Positions 16,407 through 25,657 are shown, counted from the first letter of the stretch. The stretch: 34,473 nucleotides of DNA from an uncultured Collinsella sp. (GCA_902462065.1 CABQAK010000025.1:1-34473), one strand, 5' to 3'. Made by a program: numbers and translations. Notes: generated from the sequence alone by a model not told the origin.

Positions 16407-17590
16407 TCGGCCCCCTCCAGGATACTGATCAGTTGTGCGTCACGCCAAAGCCCATCCATGATCTTGGGCCAAAAGCTCTGGAAACGCAGGTAGCTTGCGG
16501 CGTTTTGGCGCGCGTAGGTCTTGGCCTCGTCAATACCGTGGCGCCAGATGCGCAGGTAGCCCTCATGCTCGCGGGTAAACACGCTGCGGACCATAGCGGT
16601 CTTGCGCACGCGGTCGTCGAGCTCGCGCGAAATCCACGGGCCCGGGTAGGGCATGAGTGATGCCGCCGTAACGGGAATGAGCTCCTTTTGATGCGCGGCG
16701 AATGTCAACTTGGCCCGTTCGTAGTACCAACGGTATACATCCTGCATAAAGCGCGGTGAGCGCTTTTCGGACTCCGGAGGCAGATGGCGCACGGTCCACT
16801 CGTTATCGAACCACACGTCGTAGCCAAACATGCGCATGTTAAAGAGGTAATCCAAGTCCTCGCCGCGGGTGATAAACGGGTCAAAGGCCACACGCGTAAA
16901 GGCGCGGGCGTGCAGGGCCATCACGCCGCCGCACACGTAGTTGGAGCGCGAGATGCGGGTGCCCGAGAGCGCCTTTTTCATCCAACGGTTGAACTCGATG
17001 GGCTTGGTCCACCAACGATGGCAGATGCCCGCCTTGTCCATGGGAGCCAGCGGCGAGCCGTCGCGATCGTAGAAATAGCCGCTCTTGACCAAGATCGGCA
17101 AGCCCTGACGCGTCTGCTGCCCCAACGCATAGGTCGCGCGCTTCATAAAGTCGGCGTCGATGACAGTCTCATCGTCATCCAAAAAGATAACCGCGTCATG
17201 CCCCAGCACAGCGGCACAGGCTAGCCCCATGTTGCGGATGGCACCGTAGCCTCGCAGGCTCACGCACTCGCCCGAACCCTTGGGCGCGATCTGAGCAACC
17301 CGGTCTGCAATGCGCGAGGCCTGGGTGTTGGTGACAACGGTGACCTTGAGCGTGGGATGCGCGTCGACAATCTCGCGCACGCGCAGCGACACATCGGCTG
17401 TGGCAGAAACGGGACAGACCACCAAAAGGATGATGCGCGGGATGTCACGTACCTGCTCAAGCGAGGCCAGGCAGCGGTCGAGTTCGGGATTGTCGGCGTT
17501 GAGTCGCGTCGAATGGTCATAGGTGCCAGGGGCGTTTGCGCAAGCGTCATCGCCCGCCCAATACGTTGGAATCACGACTGTGGCGTTCAT
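16403..17590 (-). CDS. GT2-type glycosyltransferase
   Basis: A 395-residue GT-A fold transferase. It opens MNATVVIPTYWAG, the typical GT2 start, and has the metal-binding FLDDDETVID acidic cluster near residue 135. A later GEDLDYLF corresponds to the catalytic-base region. No membrane helix is obvious, so it should act at the cytoplasmic face on a nucleotide sugar. The acceptor is unknown; cell-wall or capsular glycan is likely. It shares an operon with the first LytS/LytTR pair through a four-base overlap, which is unusual. GGGAGGG precedes the ATG at 17590, and a terminator-like hairpin lies just before that (17611-17648). Confidence 0.88.
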   Translation of the reverse strand: MNATVVIPTYWAGDDACANAPGTYDHSTRLNADNPELDRCLASLEQVRDIPRIILLVVCPVSATADVSLRVREIVDAHPTLKVTVVTNTQASRIADRVAQIAPKGSGECVSLRGYGAIRNMGLACAAVLGHDAVIFLDDDETVIDADFMKRATYALGQQTRQGLPILVKSGYFYDRDGSPLAPMDKAGICHRWWTKPIEFNRWMKKALSGTRISRSNYVCGGVMALHARAFTRVAFDPFITRGEDLDYLFNMRMFGYDVWFDNEWTVRHLPPESEKRSPRFMQDVYRWYYERAKLTFAAHQKELIPVTAASLMPYPGPWISRELDDRVRKTAMVRSVFTREHEGYLRIWRHGIDEAKTYARQNAASYLRFQSFWPKIMDGLWRDAQLISILEGAE

Positions 17591-17610
17591 GCCTTACCCT
17601 CCCTGCAACA

Positions 17611-17648
17611 CAAAAACGGGACGCCGCCAAACACAGGCGACGCCCCGC
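17611..17648 (-). terminator. Terminator of the MFS gene, directly upstream of the glycosyltransferase
   Basis: CGGGGCGTCGCC pairs with GGCGGCGTCCCG around a 7-base loop, followed by TTTTTG on the minus strand. It ends about 20 bases before the glycosyltransferase ATG, so that gene must be read through this hairpin. A TATGAT box just upstream (about 17668) could be its promoter. Confidence 0.75.
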
Positions 17649-17761
17649 GACCTAGCTGATTCCATCATACCCACTTGGGCAAATCATTGCTCGCAAGTCG
17701 CAATGTTTATTGCGGATAACCCCAAAAGAGTACCGTGGACAGGCACAATAGCCGCTCGCTC

Positions 17762-19021
17762 CTATGCGGCATGCTCTGCCGCCCGAGTCATGCGGGACAG
17801 GCGGACCAGCAGCATAAAGCCAACGATCAGCAGCACGCCAATGGAAAGGACGCCCAGCGACGGGTTGCCGGTCAGCGAGGTGACGACCGACACTAGGAAA
17901 GTGCCCATGACGCTTGCATAGCGACCGAAGATGTCAAAGAAGCCGTAGTACTCGTTGGACTTTTCCTTGGGGATAATGCGACCAAAGTAGCTACGGCTAA
18001 GCGCCTGCACGCCGCCCTGGAACAGGCCGACCATAATGGCAAGCACCCAGAATTCAAAGGCGGTCTTTAGGAAGAACGCGGCGAACAGCACAATGCCCAT
18101 GTAGGCGGCGACTGCCACCAGGATCATGTTGAGCGTGCCCACGCGTCCGGCGAGCTTGCCGTAGATGATGGCGGACGGAAAGGCCACGAACTGCGTGACG
18201 AGCAGCGCCAGGACCAACTGGGTCGAATCGATGCCCAAAGCCGAGCCGTAGCTGGTAGCCATGGAAATGACCGTGTGCACACCGTCGATATAGAAGAAGA
18301 ACGCAATCATGTAGACCAGCACGGTCTTGTTGTGGGCGATCTCGCGCATGGTGTGTCCGACCTCGGAGAACACACCGCCCACGATGTGGCCGATGGTGTC
18401 CTCGGGACCGCGCTCGCGACCGTACTTTTGCTTATAGGTGCGAATGAGCGGCAGGGTAAAGATGAGCCACCAGGCACCAGTGATGATAAACGACAGACGC
18501 GTTGCCAGCATGGTAGGGACGCCAAGAGCGGGGCCACCCATGATGAGCGCCAGGCAGATGACGAACGGCACGGTGGAACCGATGTAGCCCCAGGCATAGC
18601 CCGAGCTGGACACGGCGTCCATGCGCTCGTCGGTGGTAATGTCGGGCAGCATGGCGTCGTAGAACGTCATAGAAGAGTTAAGGCCGATGGTGCACAGCAC
18701 GTACACGGTCAAAAATGCCATGGCGGACATTGGGATAGCCTGCGCCAAGCAAAGCACCAGGCCCGTGAGGAAGAAGCCCAAGAAGAGCTTGATCTTGTTG
18801 CCGGCGTAGTCGGCAAGCGCGCCCAGAATGGGCATGAGCATGGCGATGACCAGCGAGGCAATCGTCTGCGCATTGCCCCAGGCGACCACCAGGTCGGCCG
18901 AAGAAGCGCCGGTATTGATGGCGTTAAAGTAAATGGGCACCACCGAGGTATTGAGCAGCACGAGGGCCGAATTGCCCACATCATACATAACCCAGTTACG
19001 CTCGAGCTTGGTGTATTTCAT
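17762..19021 (-). CDS. UMF1-family MFS transporter (Atg22-like)
   Basis: A 419-residue protein with about 12 membrane helices. It matches the UMF1/Atg22-like branch of the major facilitator superfamily. The N-terminus has WVMYDVGNSALVLL. The late signature RSYFGRIIPKEKSNEYYGFF and DIFGRYASVMG are characteristic. Yeast Atg22 exports amino acids from the vacuole; the bacterial substrates are undefined. The ATG at 19021 has AAGGG upstream. It stands between the two LytS/LytTR systems and has its own terminator (17611-17648). It is a plausible target of one of them, by position only. Confidence 0.9.
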   Translation of the reverse strand: MKYTKLERNWVMYDVGNSALVLLNTSVVPIYFNAINTGASSADLVVAWGNAQTIASLVIAMLMPILGALADYAGNKIKLFLGFFLTGLVLCLAQAIPMSAMAFLTVYVLCTIGLNSSMTFYDAMLPDITTDERMDAVSSSGYAWGYIGSTVPFVICLALIMGGPALGVPTMLATRLSFIITGAWWLIFTLPLIRTYKQKYGRERGPEDTIGHIVGGVFSEVGHTMREIAHNKTVLVYMIAFFFYIDGVHTVISMATSYGSALGIDSTQLVLALLVTQFVAFPSAIIYGKLAGRVGTLNMILVAVAAYMGIVLFAAFFLKTAFEFWVLAIMVGLFQGGVQALSRSYFGRIIPKEKSNEYYGFFDIFGRYASVMGTFLVSVVTSLTGNPSLGVLSIGVLLIVGFMLLVRLSRMTRAAEHAA

Positions 19022-19122
19022 GGACAGGGACCCTTCGTATTCGCCCGATATGCAGTTAGTTCATCGTACCCCAATTGTCCAGAACCGCCGGTAAGGATTC
19101 GGCAAAGGGGCACGCACGGGCC

Positions 19123-20067
19123 CTATTCCTCGCGGTCGAACTCCTCATCGGCATTGAGCACGCGACCGCTGTAGTTGACGTGACTGGTCACGGCATCCAT
19201 GTCACCGGTCTCGATAAAACGTGCGACCGTGCACTCGTAATCGACCAGCGCGCGATCAAAGACCTCGGGGAAACTCTCGTTCGAGACCTCGTCGGTAAAG
19301 GGATTCTTCCATGTCAGATGGCCCAGGTTACCGGTGCGCTCGGGCAGCTCCGTCGTCACGCGATGGGCAAGGCCATCGAGCAGCGAGTAGTCGTGCACCA
19401 AGCCCTCAACCAGCGAGATCGCGCGCGTCTTTGCGGAGCCGGCCGGCTCAATCGCGCGGTAAAGTCGCTGCATATTGGCAACGGCAGCACCGTACTCCCC
19501 CGCCGGAATGTCAATGCCGTACACGCGTCCGGCAACATAGCTCATCAGCACGCCGGCCACGCGATTGATGCGATCGGTGGTGACGATCTCGCCCGCCGGC
19601 GGGTAATCGTCGACCGTAGCGCCGGCGCGTTTAAGCTGCAGCATCAGTACATCCAGGTCGCTCTCGATCACGGCATGAACCTGACTGCTCGAATCCTCAA
19701 GCTCTGAATCGGACTCCACGATGCCAAACTGCTGCTCATAGACAAAAGGATGGGCGTTGCGGTCGAGCACGTAATGAGACAGCAGGCCCAGCGCAAAGGC
19801 GCGACCCAAGCTGGCGTCGCGCGGCAGCAGATGCGACACGCCGTCGCGCAGGCACGCGAACTGGCGAGACATGCGCGACCGATGCATGACCTGCGCCAGC
19901 AGCGTGCAGTCGGAAACACGCGGTGTCAGAATGTGAAAGAAAAACGGGTCGGGGCCTTGGTTGCCCAAGATAAAGGCAATGCGCTCTTCATCGGACGTGA
20001 TGACGCCCTGCGGAAGACGGTCGATGCTTTCCTCGCCAAACAGATGATGGGTGATAAGCGCGGGCAT
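19123..20067 (-). CDS. Zinc-dependent phospholipase C-like protein
   Basis: A 314-residue protein with the features of the zinc-dependent phospholipase C family (PF00882 type). These are ITHHLFGEE at the N-terminus (His7/His8), LGNQGPDPFFFH (Asp40), a histidine near residue 62, and LLSHYVLDRNAHPF (His98, Asp102, His106). These histidines and aspartates are the expected metal ligands. No signal peptide is visible, so it may act inside the cell. The ATG at 20067 has AAAGGA upstream; the longer frame to 20097 lacks a site. Substrate unknown. Confidence 0.85.
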   Translation of the reverse strand: MPALITHHLFGEESIDRLPQGVITSDEERIAFILGNQGPDPFFFHILTPRVSDCTLLAQVMHRSRMSRQFACLRDGVSHLLPRDASLGRAFALGLLSHYVLDRNAHPFVYEQQFGIVESDSELEDSSSQVHAVIESDLDVLMLQLKRAGATVDDYPPAGEIVTTDRINRVAGVLMSYVAGRVYGIDIPAGEYGAAVANMQRLYRAIEPAGSAKTRAISLVEGLVHDYSLLDGLAHRVTTELPERTGNLGHLTWKNPFTDEVSNESFPEVFDRALVDYECTVARFIETGDMDAVTSHVNYSGRVLNADEEFDREE

Positions 20068-20159
20068 AATGATCCTTTCGATTTCATTCGATGCCACCCA
20101 TTATGCCCACCGCGCGCCCATGCCAAACCTGCGATGGTAAACGACGGCACGCAGACCGT

Positions 20160-20894
20160 CTACGCAAGCCCCAAGTGTGCTTTAACCTCGGCAGCGCGAC
20201 GGCGGGACACGGGCACCGTCGAGGTTACGCGATCGAGCCTGAGCTCCATAAGACCCGTGGAACCGATCTCGACATTGTGCACGTCCTCCAAATTGACCAG
20301 ATAGCTGCGGTGGACACGGATAAAGCCCTCGGGGGCCAGGCGCCGCTCGAGCGAGGAAATCGACTCATTGATCAGGTATGTTCCCTCGGCGCAGACGGCG
20401 TTGCAAAAATCGGCACGCGCCTCAAAGTAGCAGACGTCTGCGGCGGGAATGAACACCTTTTTGCCCCCGCGGTCCACCGTCAGACGCAAAGGCTGGCGCG
20501 GAGCGTGGATAACACGACGGACACCCAAGGCTGCCTCGATCTTGTCGAGTGCCTTTGACAGGCGTGCGTCCTCGACCGGCTTGACGATATAATCGACGGC
20601 ATCGAGGTTATAGGCATCGGCCGCATACTCGGCAAACGCCGTCACAAACACAACCACCGGCGGCGTCTTTAGGTTCTGCAGCGTCTCGGCAAGCTCAATT
20701 CCCGAGCGACCGGGCATGGTAATGTCTAAAAATAGCACGTCGGGCTTGTTCGACAGAATCGACTCCACGGCTTCGGTGACATTGCCCGCCTCGGCAATCT
20801 GGCCCACACGCGTATCCTTTTCCAACAGATAGCGTAGCTCGGCCCTAATGGGAGGTTCGTCATCAACCACCAAGATGTTCCAGCCTTCGGACAT
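20160..20894 (-). CDS. LytTR-family response regulator (system 2)
   Basis: A 244-residue regulator with a receiver domain (VVDDEPP, phosphoacceptor Asp57 in FLDITMP, Thr85, Lys105). The LytTR DNA-binding domain contains FIRVHRSYLVNLEDVHNV and ends VPVSRRRAAEVKAHL. It is a clear paralogue of the regulator at 14274-14990. The ATG at 20894 has GAGGGG upstream. It lies 38 bases after its kinase, forming a two-gene operon. The different residues in the LytTR recognition region suggest separate target sites. Confidence 0.95.
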   Translation of the reverse strand: MSEGWNILVVDDEPPIRAELRYLLEKDTRVGQIAEAGNVTEAVESILSNKPDVLFLDITMPGRSGIELAETLQNLKTPPVVVFVTAFAEYAADAYNLDAVDYIVKPVEDARLSKALDKIEAALGVRRVIHAPRQPLRLTVDRGGKKVFIPAADVCYFEARADFCNAVCAEGTYLINESISSLERRLAPEGFIRVHRSYLVNLEDVHNVEIGSTGLMELRLDRVTSTVPVSRRRAAEVKAHLGLA

Positions 20895-20932
20895 ATGTGC
20901 TTCCCCTCTTTTTCTCTCAATCCAACCGCGCG

Positions 20933-22324
20933 CTACACCTTCATCGGCGCCGGCTCATGCGGCTCGCCGTTCAGCTCGACGATGACCTGTGTTCCCACGC
21001 CTTCCTGGGACTTCACGCGCATGCCAGAATCTTCTCCGTAAAAGAAATGGATGCGCTGAAGCACGTTGAAGAGCGCCAGGCCGCAACCTCGCTTGATGGA
21101 TCCGTCGGCGGTAATGCTCTCGGGCTCCTCTCGGCGATGCTGCTCAAACAGATGCGCGCAGACTTCTTCGCTCATACCGATGCCGTCATCTTCGACGATG
21201 ATCTCCAAGCCGTCATCGGTCTCAAAAGCCCTAACACGAATAGAAAGCGGCTCGGTCTCGCGCTGCGCATGCTTGATGCAGTTTTCGAGCAACGGCTGCA
21301 AGATAAACGGCGGCACCATGCAATCGCGCACCTCAAAGTCGATATCGACCGAGACGCGCAGACGGCCGTCGCCATACCGGGCCTGCATAAGATTGATATA
21401 ACGGGTGCCCTGTTCCACCTCATGCTCGAGCGTGGTGAGCGTATCGGAGTCAGAAAGCGTCTGACGATAGTAATTGGAAAAATCGATGAGCAGCGATCGC
21501 GCCTTGTCGGGCTCGGTTCGAACGAGCGACACGATCGTGCTAATGGTGTTGAACAGAAAATGCGGGTCGACCTGCGACTGCAGGGCCCGAAGCTCCACGC
21601 GGGCTGTGAGCTCGTCCTGGCGCTCGAGCTCAAAGCTGGCGAGCTGCGTGGAGATGAGATCGGCAAAACCCGAGGCCAACGCCGTCTGGCGCATATCGAT
21701 GCTGCTCAGGCGGGGATAGTACAGCTCGAGCGTACCCACGCAATGCCCGCGCACGGTAAGCGGCGCGACAATGCCGGCGCGCAGGCGGGGAAAATAGCCG
21801 CCCGTCTCATTGGAGGCGTCGCGCGAAAATACACTCTGCTCGCCGGACTCGATCACGTTGAGCGTGGTCTTGAGCACAACCGGGGTGCCGGCAGGGCACT
21901 TTGCCGAGTCCTCGCCCCAGCTTGCCAACACCTGTTTGCCATCGGTAAAGCAGATGGCAGAGGCGATGGTCTCGGACAGGATAATTTTAGAGGCGCCCAG
22001 GGCCGCTTCGGGCGTAAGGCCGCGCGACGTGTAGGCGAATATTTTTGATGCGATGGCGAGCGTACGGTCGGTTGCGCACGATGTGAGGTCGTCGGGGACC
22101 ACAAAGACATACGAGAAAAAGAAGCACAGCATGACCAGGCCGGCAATAACGACAACGCCCGGAACGGGATTGGGATTATCGGTTAAATCCCAGATAAGCA
22201 GCAGGATAAGCGCCGGAACGACAATACCGAGCAGGATGGCCTGAACCACATGCTGGGCCGTACGAAAGACCTTGGTAGAGTTGTAGCTCTTGCCCAGAAT
22301 CAGCCTGTTTAAATCCACCGTCAT
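20933..22324 (-). CDS. LytS-like sensor histidine kinase (system 2)
   Basis: A 463-residue membrane kinase with two N-terminal hydrophobic segments (about 26-45 and 57-76), a GAF-like region and a kinase core. The histidine motif reads QVDPHFLFNT (His255), with Asp253 where the family normally has Asn. The N box is QPLLENCIKHA and the lid DDGIGMSEE. It is paralogous to the kinase at 15063-16406. The ATG at 22324 directly abuts GAGGGG, with AAGGA 9 bases upstream; a GTG two codons later is better spaced from GAGGGG, so the exact start is uncertain by two residues. It pairs with the regulator 38 bases downstream. Confidence 0.94.
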   Translation of the reverse strand: MTVDLNRLILGKSYNSTKVFRTAQHVVQAILLGIVVPALILLLIWDLTDNPNPVPGVVVIAGLVMLCFFFSYVFVVPDDLTSCATDRTLAIASKIFAYTSRGLTPEAALGASKIILSETIASAICFTDGKQVLASWGEDSAKCPAGTPVVLKTTLNVIESGEQSVFSRDASNETGGYFPRLRAGIVAPLTVRGHCVGTLELYYPRLSSIDMRQTALASGFADLISTQLASFELERQDELTARVELRALQSQVDPHFLFNTISTIVSLVRTEPDKARSLLIDFSNYYRQTLSDSDTLTTLEHEVEQGTRYINLMQARYGDGRLRVSVDIDFEVRDCMVPPFILQPLLENCIKHAQRETEPLSIRVRAFETDDGLEIIVEDDGIGMSEEVCAHLFEQHRREEPESITADGSIKRGCGLALFNVLQRIHFFYGEDSGMRVKSQEGVGTQVIVELNGEPHEPAPMKV

Positions 22325-22349
22325 CCCCTCTTGTCCTTAGCACCCATAG

Positions 22350-22377
22350 CAATAAAGAGGGCCGCAAGCGACCCTCT
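22350..22377 (-). terminator. Terminator of the amidohydrolase operon
   Basis: AGAGGGTCGC pairs with GCGGCCCTCT around TT, followed by TTATTG on the minus strand. It lies 58 bases beyond the amidohydrolase stop. Confidence 0.75.
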
Positions 22378-22435
22378 CCATTGCATTATGCAATCAAAAA
22401 CTGTGTTTTACATCCAGCCATCGACAAACGGTATC

Positions 22436-23713
22436 TTAGGCGCTGTATTTGTTGGCCTCGCCAAAGGTGCCAGCCTCGACGATCCAGCCGTCCTTCATGA
22501 TGACGTCCATGTTGTCGGTGTTGAGCACGTGGATGTCGGCGGCGACGTCACCGTTGACAACCAGCAGGTCGGCGCACTTGCCGGCCTCGATGGAACCGGT
22601 CTCGTCCTCGATGTGGCACATCTTGGCACCGTTGAGGGTGGCGCAGGTGATGGTCTCGACCGGAGTGAAGCCGATCTTGTCGACGAACTCGTACATCTCC
22701 TCGATGGAGCAGGTGCCGTACGGGGTGACGAAGGAGAAGGAGTCGGAGCCGATCGTCATGACGACGCCGCGCTTCTTGGCCTCGCGCAGGCAGTCGTAGT
22801 TGCGCTGCAGCTCCTTCTCGACCAGGGTGCCCTCGTACTTGTCGTGCAGCTCGGGGACGTAGACGGGCGGATAGGTGGCGTACCAGGTGGGCAGGAAGGC
22901 GATCGTCGGGGTGAAGAAGGTGCCCTGCTCGGCCATGAGGTCCATGGTGCGCTCATCGATATCGAAGCCGTGAATCAGCTGCTCGCAGCCAAAGCGAACG
23001 GAGTCGTAGGCGGCGGCGTGGTTGTTGTAGCAGTGACTCCACACGGGGATGCCGACCATCTTTGCCTCTTCGACCACGGCCTGGATCTCCTCGGAGCAAT
23101 AGTGCTGGTCGCGACCGGAATCCCAACGCCAGATGCCGCCACCGGTAGCCCAGATCTTTATGGCATCGGGGTTCTCGCGCAGGCGACGACGGACGGCCTT
23201 GCGCAGATCCCAAGGACCATCGACCTGGTCGCCCCAGGGATGGGATTCCTTGTTGAGCTCCTGGGTGCAGTGGTGGGAGTCACCGTGGCCGGCAACACGG
23301 CAGAAGCCGAGTCCGGTGGCCAGAACGCGCGGGCCCTTGAAGACGCCCTTGTCGATGCAGTCGCGAATCTGGATACCAAAGCGGCCGATCTCGCAGACGG
23401 TGGTGAGGCCGTGGGTGAGGCAGTCGTAGGCCTGCTTGACGGCGACGGCCTGCTTCTCGAGGAGCGGCTGCATGACCCAGTCGGTGTCATCGTCGGTCAG
23501 GTTGCCCGAGAAGTGCAGGTGGGTGTCGATCAGGCCGGGAAGGACGGTCTTGCCGGTGGCGTCGATAACCTCAACGCCCTCGGGAAGGTCCTGCATAGCA
23601 CCGGCATACTCGATCTTGCCGTTGTCGTCGACGAGAACGAGGGAGTTCTCGACCGGCTCGGCACCGGTACCGTCGATGAGCTTACCGCCAACGATTGCGT
23701 ACTTAGTGGACAT
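22436..23713 (-). CDS. Amidohydrolase (imidazolonepropionase/Xaa-Pro dipeptidase-like)
   Basis: A 425-residue metal-dependent hydrolase of the amidohydrolase superfamily. Metal ligands are visible: DTHLHF (His65, His67), the likely bridging Lys186 in IKIWATGG, His227, His248 and Asp324 (IGSDS). The KI-x-ATGG lysine motif resembles Xaa-Pro dipeptidase and carboxypeptidase relatives rather than classical imidazolonepropionase. The substrate is probably an amide or peptide bond of an amino-acid derivative. AAGGAGG stands 4 bases before the ATG at 23713. It lies directly downstream of an APC permease on the same strand, suggesting uptake and hydrolysis of the same compound. Confidence 0.9.
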   Translation of the reverse strand: MSTKYAIVGGKLIDGTGAEPVENSLVLVDDNGKIEYAGAMQDLPEGVEVIDATGKTVLPGLIDTHLHFSGNLTDDDTDWVMQPLLEKQAVAVKQAYDCLTHGLTTVCEIGRFGIQIRDCIDKGVFKGPRVLATGLGFCRVAGHGDSHHCTQELNKESHPWGDQVDGPWDLRKAVRRRLRENPDAIKIWATGGGIWRWDSGRDQHYCSEEIQAVVEEAKMVGIPVWSHCYNNHAAAYDSVRFGCEQLIHGFDIDERTMDLMAEQGTFFTPTIAFLPTWYATYPPVYVPELHDKYEGTLVEKELQRNYDCLREAKKRGVVMTIGSDSFSFVTPYGTCSIEEMYEFVDKIGFTPVETITCATLNGAKMCHIEDETGSIEAGKCADLLVVNGDVAADIHVLNTDNMDVIMKDGWIVEAGTFGEANKYSA

Positions 23714-23796
23714 GGTTCCTCCTTATGGATCCATATAGTGGGCGAGGCCATGTTGGGTTATGGCCTCACAAAGCTACCCAAGTGGTGCCGGGTTCG

Positions 23797-23825
23797 GTGC
23801 GCGGAAGAGAGGGGTCCGCGCACCC
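23797..23825 (-). terminator. Strong stem-loop between permease and amidohydrolase
   Basis: GTGCGCGGA pairs perfectly with TCCGCGCAC around an 11-base loop, without a following T run. It may stabilise the permease mRNA or reduce readthrough into the amidohydrolase; a second hairpin (GAGGCCAT/ATGGCCTC) follows near 23742-23766. Confidence 0.4.
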
Positions 23826-23844
23826 GATCCGCCCCGGCTAGGCG

Positions 23845-25296
23845 TTATTTTTTGCGGGAATTGGTGAAGGCCATGAGGGCCAGGCCAACGGCCAGCCAGC
23901 CGATCACGATGCTCCACTCCACCATGTTGAGGGAGGCGGGAGAGAACGGGACCACGAGCAGGCCAATGATGACGGCGCAGGCAGCGACAGCGAGGCTGAT
24001 GCCAAACTTGCCGCCGGGCACCTCGTAGGGACGAGGCAGGTCGGGCTCGGTGAAGCGCATGCGCAGGCAAGCGAGGGCGACCATGCCGCAGGAGAAGATG
24101 AAGGCGAGAGCCGACACGTTGGTCAGAGGGATGAGCATGTTCTTGCCCAGGAACGGACCGATGACGGTGATGACGCCCAGAACGGCGCAGGCGAGCTTGG
24201 GAGCGCCGGACTTGGGATCGACCTCGGCGAACTTCTCGGGCAGCTGGCCCTTGCGGCCCATGGCGAGCATGATGCGGCTCGTAGCGCCGTAGAAGGAGTT
24301 CATCGGGCCCATGGGTCCAAGCGTGGCGATGACGAGCATGGCCAGGTACAGGAGCATGTTGATGCCCTTGAGGCAGGCAAGCGCGGGAACCGGGCTCTTA
24401 ACAAACTCATGCCAGTCGAGGATGGTGCCGAACGAGTAGATGCAGACCATGTAGAAGCCGCCGGCGGCCAGCAGGGCCAGGGAGATGATCTTGCCGAACT
24501 TGTTCCAGTTGAGGCCCTCGGCTGCTTCCTCAGCCTGCTGAGGAATGGTATCGAAGCCGGCGTAGAAGAACGGGGTCAAAACCAGGACCGACACGATGCC
24601 GGCGAACAGGCTGGTGCCCTCGGTAGCGGGCTTGCCGCCGCCAGCACCGGTGACCTGGGAGAACACGGGCATGGCGTGTTCCGGCGAACCGGTGAACAGC
24701 GAGACGCCCATGGCAAGCAGCATGCCGCAGAGCAGGGCCTTGGTCAGGAAGGCCTGGAGCTTGGCGGCCGAGCTGGCACCGCGGAAGTTGAGGAAGATGA
24801 CGTAGGCTGCAAAGCCGAGCGCGATCAACGTCGGGAACAGGTAAACGTCGGCGCCCAGGATGGTGTAGAGCTTGACGGCGCGCAGCCACTCAAGGCCGGG
24901 CAGGCTGCCGAACATCTCGGACACGAGGGTCGAGATGGCGATGGCCTCCCACGGGCACAGGATGCCGTTGCCCAGGGCCAGGAGCCAGCCAGTGATGTAG
25001 CTCATCGTACGGCCAAAGCTACGATCGACATACTCGACGATGCCGCCCGAAATGGGGATAGCAGCCGTGAGCTCACCGAAAACAGCTCCGACGGGCACGA
25101 GGAAGATCGCGCCCAAGAGGAATGCGATCATAGCGGGAACGGGACCGCCGCCCACGACCATCCAGTCGCCGACCTGCAGAACCCAGCCGGTACCGATGAT
25201 GGCACCGAAACCGATGGTGAAGAAGTTCCAGAGCGAAAGCGTTTTCTTCATGCCACCGTTACCTTCGACTGCAACTTCTGCGTTCTTGTCCGCCAT
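23845..25296 (-). CDS. APC-family amino acid permease
   Basis: A 483-residue transporter with about 12 hydrophobic helices. The first helix region, FFTIGFGAIIGTGWVLQ, contains the substrate-binding GxG-type break of the APC superfamily. PISGGIVEYVDRSFG and FFYAGFDTIPQQAEE are also typical of APC amino acid permeases. It should import or exchange an amino acid or derivative. AAAGGAGGGG lies 4 bases before the ATG at 25296. The amidohydrolase follows after 131 bases, with hairpins between, so they are probably one transcription unit with uneven expression. Confidence 0.92.
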   Translation of the reverse strand: MADKNAEVAVEGNGGMKKTLSLWNFFTIGFGAIIGTGWVLQVGDWMVVGGGPVPAMIAFLLGAIFLVPVGAVFGELTAAIPISGGIVEYVDRSFGRTMSYITGWLLALGNGILCPWEAIAISTLVSEMFGSLPGLEWLRAVKLYTILGADVYLFPTLIALGFAAYVIFLNFRGASSAAKLQAFLTKALLCGMLLAMGVSLFTGSPEHAMPVFSQVTGAGGGKPATEGTSLFAGIVSVLVLTPFFYAGFDTIPQQAEEAAEGLNWNKFGKIISLALLAAGGFYMVCIYSFGTILDWHEFVKSPVPALACLKGINMLLYLAMLVIATLGPMGPMNSFYGATSRIMLAMGRKGQLPEKFAEVDPKSGAPKLACAVLGVITVIGPFLGKNMLIPLTNVSALAFIFSCGMVALACLRMRFTEPDLPRPYEVPGGKFGISLAVAACAVIIGLLVVPFSPASLNMVEWSIVIGWLAVGLALMAFTNSRKK

Positions 25297-25657
25297 TGTT
25301 CCCCTCCTTTCCTTATTGACGCCTCTTTGGCGTCACCCCTTGCGCGGTCTGTTTTGCCGCGCACTTTTATTTCGTGGCTTTAAGATACGGCCTCGGCGTC
25401 GCGCTACCGCTTATGGCTCGACCGAAGGCAGAACTCGCATATGAGTGGCGCCGTTTTTGGGACGAACGGCACGGTTTGCCGCTCATTGTTGTCGCCCGTC
25501 CGACGGGCGTACGCTCATTGGACGCATATAGAAATGTTTTTGAGGCCGTGTGTTTTGCGCCTTTCGTACCGTTTACCGAGCTTTTGACGCTCGGACCCAT
25601 TTGTTGCACATCCTTTTTGTAGGATAGACAGGTTATACATGAGACAAGGCGGTACGA
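25297..25657. promoter_or_regulatory. Divergent intergenic region with several short hairpins
   Basis: This lies between the minus-strand permease and the plus-strand peptidase, so both promoters should be here, but no good consensus pair is seen. Short perfect hairpins occur at 25317-25336 (TGACGCC/GGCGTCA), about 25340-25362 (TGCGCGG/CCGCGCA), about 25489-25505 (CGCCCGT/ACGGGCG) and about 25576-25594 (CCGAGC/GCTCGG). An 82-codon plus-strand open frame from GTG at 25374 has no ribosome site and is not called. Confidence 0.35.

Noticed and set aside
22331..24028. 565-codon plus-strand frame opposite the amidohydrolase
   Set aside because: Antisense shadow with a low-complexity Val/Asp/Gly/Leu composition; the minus-strand amidohydrolase has complete catalytic motifs and a perfect ribosome site.
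25374..25622. 82-codon plus-strand frame between permease and peptidase
   Set aside because: GTG start without ribosome site and several hairpins inside; no recognisable protein features.
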